The translations under genes and the position numbers were made by a program. This document shows, piece after piece, positions 55,852 through 64,000 of a DNA stretch of 64,000 nt. Source of the stretch: Myrica gale (Eukaryota; Streptophyta; Magnoliopsida; Fagales; Myricaceae); contig OZ005602.1 of assembly GCA_963930655.1 (NCBI GenBank), positions 5,882,001-5,946,000 of the forward strand, read 5' to 3'. The first letter of the stretch is position 1. The number at the start of each line of letters is the position of its first letter. Below the pieces are notes generated by a model, which did not search any database, had not been told where the DNA came from, and saw only the letters and a list, made by a program, of their open reading frames with translations.

Positions 55852-57143
55852 TGTTGGCTTTTGTGGACAATCAAGATTTTGATGATTTCAATAAACGGAT
55901 CAAGTTTATAAAGTGGACATCTTCAAAGACAAAGACGACTTGATAAAAGAGTCAAAGACTTGAAGAAAGAAGAACAAGAAGATGCAAAGAGCTTAAAGTG
56001 AAGATTCAAGACCTTAGGGTATAATCCTTGTAACTCTTTATTTCACATTTGACAAGGATTTGAATCACGCACTTGCATATCTTTCAAAACATGCATAAAC
56101 CGTTTTAAGTTTTATTTGAAAGATTAAAATGTTTTTATAGGTTTCAAAACATCTCAATCAAACCTCCAAACCTTCATATACTTATGGAAAATATGTCTTC
56201 AAAATTGGGTGTTTAAAAATGGTCAAAAACCTTGTTTTTAAAAGAACAGGATCATGCTTAAGTTGAGGAGATCGACCGGTTGTTCAAGCGGTCGACCGGT
56301 ACTTCGATCGCCTCATGTAGCGGTCGACTGGTTGGTTTTGACAAAAGAGTCGTTGAAGCTTCTGACAATATGACCGTTGGGTAATGGTAACTTGAAGCAG
56401 TCGACCGGTTTATGTAGCGGTCGATCGGCTCGTTTTAACAAAAACTCTCAACGACTATAAACGACTATTTTTCACATGTGGCCTATAAATACTCCTTCAT
56501 TTCGTCTAAAATAGATACCAAACGACCACATATCATTTCTATTACTTGAGAAATATTCTAAACATTCATATTCTATATTTCTCATAGCATTCACACAAAA
56601 CACACTTTCATATCCTTATCTTTGTGTGAATAGATAGAGCTTTCCATTTTTATATTCACTCTTTGAGAGAGTTTTGTTCCTCAATCTACCTATCAAAAGA
56701 GGTGTTTCCTTTAGTGAGGTTGTTCACTAAAGAAGAAGCTTTGAGAGTTTATATCTCAAGCTTAGTGAGGTTGTGAGTGGTGAGCCAAAAAAAACCACTT
56801 GGGTGGGTTTGAGTGTTGAGTCCGGGAGAAAACACTTGTACGGTTCACTAGCACCCGAAAGCTAGTGTGTAAAACTATTGGAGAATAGTGGAAAACCTCA
56901 AGGCTCGGTGAATGAGCTTGAGGGGTGGATGTAGGCGGGTTTGCCGAACCACCTAAAAATATTGTGTTTGCTTCTCTTATCCCTACTCCTTACTTTAGCA
57001 TTTATTTACTGTTTCGCATGTTATATACTTGTGCTAAAGTAGTATTTACTTGCAAACACAACTTTGAGGGTTTTAACCGAAAAGTTTAGAAAACCAATTC
57101 ACCCCTCTCTTGGGTTGCCTTAATCCTGAAACTAGGACTCACA
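55852..57143 (+). mobile_element. Solo LTR (same family as 4930-6114), plus orientation
   Basis: It starts TGTTGGCTTTTGTGG and ends CTAGGACTCACA, 1292 bp, with a five-base duplication CATTT at 55847-55851 and 57144-57148. It matches 4930-6114 in inverted orientation end to end. A cluster of five GGTCGAYCGG-like words lies at 56269-56430. There are no internal domains, hence a solo LTR. Confidence 0.9.
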
Positions 57144-57148
57144 CATTT

Positions 57149-58096
57149 ATCTTTCCATCTTTTTGTCAAAATTCGTAATTCCTTCTCGGTTGTATGAAAC
57201 ATTTCATAAATCTTTTTAGGATTACATGAAAATGATCTAAAACCTCTCCCAAGTCCTATATATACCTATCAAATCATTCAATCCATCATATCCCACCCAA
57301 ACCCATAAAAAGAGTGTTCCTAGTTTTGTCTCCAACTGTCTCCATAGTTTGTACCTGTGGTTCAATCTAAGTTGTGTTATCTCATTTTTCAAATAATAAG
57401 AAGTTGGTTTCTTCTTTTAGTTTGCTCTTCTATTTTGGTTGCGATTCCTTAGACTAATATGACTTTGTGACAGTATTTGAGAATTGATTGTTTCAAATAT
57501 TTTAGACATCGTATTATCTATAGCCGATCCATGGAAGCCACAACAATCATCTACAACAGTACGTAAATTACCACGTGGGACGAATATTAGAGTGCAGAAT
57601 GGCATTGGAAGGATTCGAAGGAAAAACCATGAGCTCAGAAGCACAAATAGTCAAACAAAAACATAAATGTGCTCTGACACGCAAATGTTCGTTAGTAGCA
57701 GGTTAACGTGCTCTTACGCGCCTTTTGGGAGTAATACGCTGTCAAGAGGTTAATTGTAATTCATGTGGGCCGCCTAACAGGAAAACAAAAAATAGTTTTC
57801 AGAAACGCTTACCAAACGTACTCTTAACCTTTAAAACGATAACGTCAGAAAATGGTTAAAAAATTTGCAGAACATACCGCTGCTATTGAAGAACTTAAGT
57901 CCTCTCCTCGTTGTGGATGCTTCACATGAGCACCAAATACTCTCGTAGTTGTAGGTCAAAGAATTCTTCTTTGAATGACATCATGAAATAATGTATTATA
58001 TATGTGCCCCGACCTGTAAAAGTTTTAGCAGTTGTTCAAAATTTTATTAAGGCGATAAGTAAGAAGTCTCATCCTTGTGTCTTTTATACGTCATAC
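57149..58096. other. Intergenic DNA
   Basis: No recognised gene. A 75-codon minus-strand frame at 57644-57417 has no recognisable domain. Confidence 0.35.
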
Positions 58097-58099
58097 TAA

Positions 58100-58299
58100 G
58101 GTTATGTTTGATTTGTAAAATTGTATTCTTTCAAAATTTTAACATAATAAAATAATTACAATATTATTTATCTCTTTTCATCAAATCATTACTTTTCACT
58201 CTAAAAAATATAAAAAAATTATTCAAATCATCTTTTCTCACTTTTTCATCATTTCCAATACCCTAAAATTTTACAAAATTTTAGCACTCAAACACAACC
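58100..58299. mobile_element. MITE with TAA target duplication
   Basis: Ends GGTTATGTTTGATTTG and CACTCAAACACAACC are inverted repeats. TAA flanks both sides (58097-58099, 58300-58302), as expected of PIF/Harbinger-type MITEs. Confidence 0.75.
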
Positions 58300-58343
58300 T
58301 AAGTACATCTGTATCAGTTAACTAATTTTTTTTAAAAATACTG

Positions 58344-58817
58344 GGGCATGTTTGTTTTGGGACAAAACTCAGGATTTGAAATCAAAACTCATTCTTGTTC
58401 GACAAAACCCGAAAGAAAATCCGAATTCCCATGCATGCAGCTCCCTACCCCTACTCCTGTCCCTATGCCCGTACACTTCGGCTTTTGTAGTCTTTCGCTT
58501 AGTTTTGCAGTTTTCTGTTTTTTTAAAGGTGTCCCCTTAAAAAGTTGGGCGACAAACTGCTGTCATGCGTACTGTAGCATGGCAGCAGTTTGTCTTCAAC
58601 GACTTTTTAACCTTTTTTGCTTTTTTTTACCTTCAAAAAATCAAATTTTAATAAAAATATAATAAATTTGAAATAAATAAAAAAATAACTTTAAACATCA
58701 TCATCACTTTTTTACACATCATCAATCTCTACACAAACACCAATACAACTTTATCAACACCTAAAAATTCACAAAACTCTTCAAATCCTACAAAATTCTT
58801 CAACACGAACATCACCC
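58344..58817. mobile_element. MITE, long form
   Basis: Ends GGGCATGTTTGTTTTGGG and TCAACACGAACATCACCC. The right half (58690-58800) is closely similar to 8880-9020, including CACAAACACCAATACAA and the CATCATCAATC words. Confidence 0.7.
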
Positions 58818-59440
58818 TGATATTGTGAAACTACTTTTCCTTTTGAAAGTCTTAAATATTATAGGGAAACAAATTTATATAGCATGAAATTTGAAGATAT
58901 GTGGAGGCGCAATGGACCAAAAAAGAGAGTATAATTATATTTTCTTTGAAGCACGGAGTGTTGGTTGTGGACTTTGATATGAATGTACACAAAAAAACGA
59001 ATAATTTATTTATTATTAGCAATAATATATGGCAGAGTTTGGAAGTGGAAAAGATGTGAAGGATTTTATACCCTAATATTTCAATGTCGTTTTGAGAAAT
59101 TTCTTTTTTATGTAAATTTGTGAAAGTTGTTAAATCGAATGATTTGGGTGCTATTTACGTACTCAAAATTTTGGTCTAGTAAAATTATCTAGTACTATTA
59201 TAATAAATATAAAAAATTCATTCAAATCATTTCATGCCAACCAATGCACACGCTTAAAATTTATGTCACCTAAAATAAAGTGGTAAAATCTTTATAATCC
59301 ACGTGGTTTATGCATTTTAAAAATAATTTCATGTGCTTCAAAAATCATTAAGTACACAAAGTTTCTAACTTTTTACATATGAGATTACCGTGTAAAAGAT
59401 TGCCATGTAACCCATTTTAAAGAGTAAAATCCTTATTTAA
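58818..59440. other. Intergenic DNA
   Basis: AT-rich, no gene seen. Confidence 0.35.
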
Positions 59441-59620
59441 GGGCATGTTTGTTTGCCCAAAAATTTAGGCTCCAAAAATTCCAACTAAACAAACATACTT
59501 CAAAATTTCTAACTTTTATACATCTTTTTCAAACTTTTCACAAATCCCAAAAAACTTCAACATTAAAAAAATTCCCAAAATTTTCAGAATATTCCTCAAA
59601 ATTTTGGTAAAAAACATCCC
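59441..59620. mobile_element. Short MITE
   Basis: Starts GGGCATGTTTGTTTGCCC and ends AAAAACATCCC. The TAA on the left is not cleanly repeated on the right. Confidence 0.55.
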
Positions 59621-59670
59621 ATTAGTCACCTCAGTTTAAGTATCAGACAAATAACTCCATGTCCTTCAAA

Positions 59671-59675
<5 letters not shown>

Positions 59676-59726
<51 letters not shown>
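59676..59726. repeat. (AT)n microsatellite
   Basis: About 25 uninterrupted AT units followed by GTGTGTGTG. Confidence 0.95.
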
Positions 59727-59735
<9 letters not shown>

Positions 59736-59791
59736 ACATGTAAGTGCATAGTGTTTAGTGACCCCTCTTGACTTTCAACAGATGGTGATTA

Positions 59792-60172
59792 GGGCATGTT
59801 TGTTTGTAAAATTATTCTAAAATACAATGTATTTAACAAAATTTGCAAAACAAACATCTAAAATTTCAAAAAATCTTACACAAACGTCAATACATTTTGC
59901 ACAAACTTCAACACATTTTCACACGAATTCTAATATATATTTTTTAAAATTCTAATAAATATTATCTCTATATTTTTTACCTAACTCTAATATTTTTTTA
60001 TTAAACAATTATATCAAATCATTTCTCTCTGCACCTTTTCACAAACTTCAATAAAAATTAAATATCTTTAAAACTTTTCAACAACTTTTAAACAAAAATT
60101 TATAAAACTTCAATCCACATAAATATCAACAATTTTATAAAAAATCTTACAATTTTTTTATAAAAGGAACAT
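59792..60172. mobile_element. MITE, TTA/TAA flanked
   Basis: Starts GGGCATGTTTGTTTGTAAA after TTA and ends AAAAGGAACATC before TAA. Contains ACAAACGTCAATACATTTT, the family core. Confidence 0.6.
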
Positions 60173-60961
60173 CTAAATCTCAGAAATGACATTTGACGGA
60201 GCTCACACTTAGTTTTCTAATTACTGATAGGTGACAGAATGACTATATATAAAATATCAGGAAACCAAGTTCTTGTTTGATAATTTTTGAAGCACTTAGA
60301 ATTATTTATCAAACCGTATGCGACAGAACGTGCTTTACATTCCTTTTTTTAGACATTTCACTCATGTAGTTCTGAGTTCCTTCAATTTACACATTCCCGC
60401 TTATTTTTCGGTTAAAACGAACTTAAATCTCAATCATTTATGTGCTTATCTTGCCCATTTTGCACCCAACATTAAAAAAAAAGTGATTACACTTTGCACC
60501 CACTAGATTTGAGAGGTCTGACACTTTGCATTCCCATATTTTTATTTTTGAGATATAGTCCTGTCAATTTGCACTATAGGTTAACTTTTCCATCAAAATG
60601 AACGAAAATGTTCATCACCTGCAGATCACATGACTCATTTGTTTATTTTCCCCCAATATTCAAACTACTATGACAATAACATCCTTAATAAAAATCATAA
60701 GCCCGTAATTGATGTCTATTGTCTTCCCCTGTATTTTTCTGTGAACTCAAAACATTCCAAAAGTTTTTTTACTTGCCATAACCTCTCCTATTGTCATTAT
60801 TGATCCAGTCTCTTGAGTTCTGTTCCATATTGTAATCAATGTTTGAATACTTTGGTAGCCTATAATAAGATCATGGTTGCACTCTCGCTGGAAAGATAGA
60901 GCATTGAGTTATGCGTCTATGACTTTTTTGCGGGTATTGCATTGAGATGTAAAAAATCTAT
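60173..60961. other. Intergenic DNA
   Basis: No gene or repeat recognised. Confidence 0.35.
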
Positions 60962-61156
60962 GGTGTTGTTTGAGTGTGGAAATTTTGGGTATTGAGATTT
61001 GTGAAATATTATTTTTTGTGAAAAAATAATGATATTTTATGAGAATTGGTGAAAAAGTGAAGAGAGAAGATTTTTAATAAATATTATAATAAAAAAAAAT
61101 TATTTGATGAATTTTTTAATATTAACCCTAAATAATTGAGGGTTCAAACAAGTGCC
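60962..61156. mobile_element. Short MITE
   Basis: Ends GGTGTTGTTTGAGTGTGG and GGGTTCAAACAAGTGCCC, followed by TAA. Confidence 0.55.
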
Positions 61157-61209
61157 CTAATTATTTAGGATTCAAACAAGTCCAATGTACGAGATCAGAA
61201 TCTTATTAA

Positions 61210-61396
61210 GGGGTTGTTCGTTTATGCAGTATTCTCAGGATTTTTTGTATTCTCACAATACAAAAATCCTACAACCAAACATCATTTCTAACCTCACATA
61301 AAAATAACTACAACACGCATACCAATAAAGTTAACATCACCTAAAAATTTTCAAAATATAAAAAAATCTTTACAATATACCTAACCGAACACACTC
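61210..61396. mobile_element. MITE with TAA target duplication
   Basis: Ends GGGGTTGTTCGTTTATG and CTAACCGAACACACTC, flanked by TAA at 61207-61209 and 61397-61399. Confidence 0.75.
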
Positions 61397-61639
61397 TAAG
61401 AGTATTATCGTGGCAATTTAAATAGTTAGAGCAAAATGGACAAATATTTCAAATTACATGGATGCAAGTGTAATAACTCCGAATAGAAAAATCAGAGTGG
61501 CGAGAGCGAGAGGAAGAAACTGTGAGATATACAATTTCGATCCGGGCAGAAAAGGAAATCCACTGCGCGGAGAAAAGAAACAGAAGGATAACTTGGTAAT
61601 TAAATAACAAAACATTTTTATTTTGGGTAAGTAAAGAAC

Positions 61640-62206
61640 AAAACATTAAACTTGTGTGGGAAGTAAGTAAAGTAAAGCCAAGGGCATCGTTCTGGTCCCC
61701 CTGACAGAGTCACAGAGGGAAGTGACTGCCGACTCAATCACACGCACACCCGACCAATCACACGCTTCGCTTCCATCAACTTTTGCCCAGTTGAGCTCAC
61801 CTCCAACACATATGCCCAACCCCACATCACCCGTGCCATCCACCGTCCTTAATACTCCACGTGTACGCCTCTCGTCAACTGGCCTTCGCTTCTGAATTCC
61901 ACGTCACCTGGCTTTCTTTCTCTCTCTCAGTCCCCCCTCTCTCTCATCCACCATTTAAAACGCAGTCTCACATCTCTCTCCCTCTCGCTCGTGGATACTC
62001 CACTCTTCTTTGTCCTCAAGTTTTTCTCCTTTTCGGTGCTTTCATTCCGCGAAAAAGTTACGGGAAAAAAACCCTAAAATAAATTATTTATAGTCAAATT
62101 CGTCTATTGCCCCGATTGACACGAAACGTTTCCCAGCTTTTGCAGATCTCTGGCCGGCGCTCTTGCTGGAGGCCTTCGTTTGTCTTTACTCTCTCTCTCT
62201 CTCCAG
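61640..62206 (+). promoter_or_regulatory. Promoter and first leader exon region of the OTU gene
   Basis: Pyrimidine-rich sequence with CT repeats (61915-62000 and 62188-62205), a known feature of plant core promoters and leaders. A TTTAAAA word lies near 61953. The leader exon ends at 62206 with CCAG/GTGAGT. The transcription start cannot be fixed. Confidence 0.45.
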
Positions 62207-62663
62207 GTGAGTTGCCCCGCCCCAACTCCTGTCGAGTCAACTCTAGGTTTTCCACGATCGTTTCCTAATTCTGGTCGAGTTCTCTTGTGCTTTTGGTCTT
62301 TTCGATCTTTGATCGGCATTTTTATCATAACTTTTGGACTTTGATTTTAAAATGCTCGTGCTAGGTTAGCCTTTGGTTGGTTGCTGAGAAATGTTTGAAA
62401 ATTTAATAAAGGAATTGTGAGAGTGATGTTTGAGTTGTGTGTATCTGTTGTTTGTCTTCTTGATAGAACCGAAAGCTCACCGGACGAAAGTGAAATAGTG
62501 GATTAGGTGCACTATAGTGAACATTGTAATCTCGAAATCCAACTATACAGTGTTTATCTCAGTTTGATTTCTTAGAGCGAGTGATGCTTTTTTTTTAGGG
62601 TTTTGGAAGAGAAAAATGTAATTATTTTGTTGATTTTCCTGGGATGTGTCGTGTTGATTGCAG
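62207..62663 (+). other. Intron in the 5' leader of the OTU gene
   Basis: Donor CCAG/GTGAGT at 62207 and acceptor GTTGATTGCAG at 62663; the interior is T-rich. Leader introns near the promoter often raise expression in plants. Confidence 0.6.
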
Positions 62664-62756
62664 CTTGAGCTTTTTGACGGTTAATCGTTTGGGATTATCC
62701 CGGTAAATTCGACTACTTTGAGGGTTTTGTTCTTTAAAGTTCGAGGTCTGGGTCTC

Positions 62757-62903
62757 ATGAGAATTGTCAGGGGAATGCAGAGATCGTTTCTTGAGGAGCA
62801 GAAAGCACTGGGCTGGAAGAAATCATTCAGCCAAGGGATTGGTGTGACTGCGCCCAAGGCCAGAACGCGTGACAAACTGATGTGTGGGGCTTTGAGTCTC
62901 TAA
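62757..62903 (+). CDS. Upstream ORF of 48 codons
   Basis: Begins ATGAGAATTGTCAGGGG and codes for MRIVRGMQRSFLEEQKALGW and a further 28 residues, ending 55 bases before the main start and in a different frame. An upstream ORF of this length with a non-biased, basic peptide could restrain translation of the main ORF. Whether the peptide itself is conserved is unknown. Confidence 0.45.
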   Translation: MRIVRGMQRSFLEEQKALGWKKSFSQGIGVTAPKARTRDKLMCGALSL

Positions 62904-62958
62904 TTTTGGGGTTTGTGAGGGAGACTGGGGCTAGGGTTTGAGTTCAGGAGGATAAAAC

Positions 62959-63648
62959 ATGACTCGAATTTTGGTTCAGCGAGGATCTGCTGGTGGATCT
63001 TCTTCGAACCCCAGCCGTAATCCTTCCTTGCCTGAGTCTTCTTCGACTCGGGCAGAGCCACATATTACTACTCCTCAGGTTCTTTCAGCTGTGAGAGATG
63101 AGGAAGGTGGAGAGGAGGTGCAAGAACAAGTTGCAGTGGGTGAGCTTTTGGAGTTTTGCGGGAGTAGTGATGGTAAGGTGACAAAAGGTGATGATCTTTT
63201 GGTGGAAAGCTTTCTCAATGATCAGAATGAGAATTCCAGTGATGAAAATAAGGATAGCGAGAAAGCTGGTAGCGATGCAACTGCGGGTCCAGGGGAGTTG
63301 ATGAAAGGGATGGCTGGGCTGAGAATTTCAGAGAGGCTTGTCGTTGAAGCTGAGGGCTCAAGTGTGAATTCTGCACCTACAATCGGTGGAAGTTCACAGC
63401 CTCCTCCTCCTCCTGTCCCACCTCCGAAACTTTCAGCAGGAAACTCAAACTCTAGGAGATCTGCCTCAGGTAATTCAAACGCTGTGCGGATTGGATCATC
63501 CAGAAGAGCAGTTGCCTGGCCTGTTGTTTCAACAAGGACTTCGCCCACCTGTTCACGGCCTTCTTCCCCCAGGTCACATGTTGAAAGCGAGGGTTATAAT
63601 AGTGCTGACGAACAGAATCCTTGCTTCGTTTCCTCCTATGATGACATG
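62959..63648 (+). CDS. OTLD1: OTU-domain deubiquitinase (OTLD1-like), first coding exon
   Basis: Begins MTRILVQRGSAGGSSSNPS. The exon codes 230 residues of disordered, serine- and glycine-rich sequence with an acidic centre, a QPPPPPVPPP stretch, and the landmark HVESEGYNSADEQNPCFVSS followed by YDDM at the donor (63648/63649, GTAAGT). That end is the sequence that precedes the catalytic OTU domain in plant OTLD1-type proteins, which remove ubiquitin from histone H2B; the OTU domain itself would lie beyond 64000. The start was chosen for its MTRILVQRGS match. The family call is strong, the exact orthologue less so. Confidence 0.7.
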
Positions 63649-64000
63649 GTAAGTTGCTGGTTTTGTTAGTCTTACTAAGGAAACAAGTGTTGCATGTCTT
63701 TGCTTTTGTTTGCTGGATCTCTCTTATTCTTGTTTGGATTGAATCAACAAGGGCTTGAAATACAGTAGTATGAGGTGCCATAGGAAGACATATATCTTAA
63801 GTTTTATTTCGCCTTTTTGTGTGTATGCGAGACTAGTGCATCAGAGTATTTTTCACCCAGTTTGTAGTTTGGTCTACTTTAAATGATGTTTTTGTCAGAC
63901 CGACCATATTAATAATCCTGAAGTTATGCGACTCTTTTGTGACTAAAGCACTTCTTGGTGTCTTGATAGTAGAGCTCTATGTTAGCTACTGATATGTACA
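63649..64000 (+). other. First coding intron of the OTU gene, cut by the window end
   Basis: Starts GTAAGT. No acceptor followed by coding sequence is seen before 64000. Confidence 0.6.

Overview
The window is nuclear DNA of a flowering plant, almost certainly a eudicot. It is AT-rich and has introns with plant-type GT-AG (one GC-AG) borders. It carries genes known from land plants: an F-box/FBD protein, the R-SNARE VAMP714, the mitochondrial fission factor ELM1, a capsanthin/neoxanthin-synthase type lycopene cyclase relic, a CASP-like fragment and an OTU deubiquitinase. I cannot name the species from sequence alone. Much of the window is transposable-element DNA and its debris. LAYOUT. 1-3330 is gene-free repeat debris, including a probable Ty3/gypsy LTR remnant. 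3796-10361 holds a decayed endogenous pararetrovirus (Caulimoviridae-like, minus strand), interrupted by a solo LTR with a perfect target duplication (4930-6114) and by a MITE. 10815-12610 is a complete three-exon F-box/FBD/LRR gene. 13000-19705 is a coiled-coil gene relic (minus strand) split by a 5.8 kb hAT transposon; that transposon is itself interrupted by a tRNA-derived SINE. 21985-25260 is a complete four-exon VAMP714-type SNARE gene. 28534-30050 is a lycopene-cyclase-family pseudogene, and 30738-31289 a proline-rich cell-wall protein gene (minus strand). 34336-39202 is an ELM1-type gene in which one internal exon cannot be found. 40055-40290 is a CASP-like exon fragment. 40955-55599 is a large SIRE/Maximus-type Ty1/copia retrotransposon on the minus strand: an LTR, a polypurine tract, an intact env-like ORF with its own leader intron, a 60-bp tandem repeat array, a broken pol, and a 3573-bp gag-protease-integrase block present almost identically two and a half times in tandem. 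55852-57143 is a second solo LTR of the 4930-6114 family in the opposite orientation. 57149-61640 is MITE-rich intergenic DNA. From about 62000 an OTLD1-like deubiquitinase gene begins and runs off the window. HOW THE PARTS RELATE. The cellular genes are independent housekeeping or regulatory loci; no pathway links them. The order of insertions can be read from nesting: SINE inside hAT inside a coiled-coil gene; solo LTR and MITE inside the pararetrovirus; SIRE-type LTR inside a second, older hAT-like transposase relic. The most unusual structure is the tandem SIRE block. Both of its junctions are identical, bear microhomology, place a primer-binding site directly next to reverse-transcriptase sequence, and lack an LTR. 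The most interesting possible expression unit is the intact env-like ORF, which sits behind a good splice donor/acceptor pair and a palindromic repeat array.
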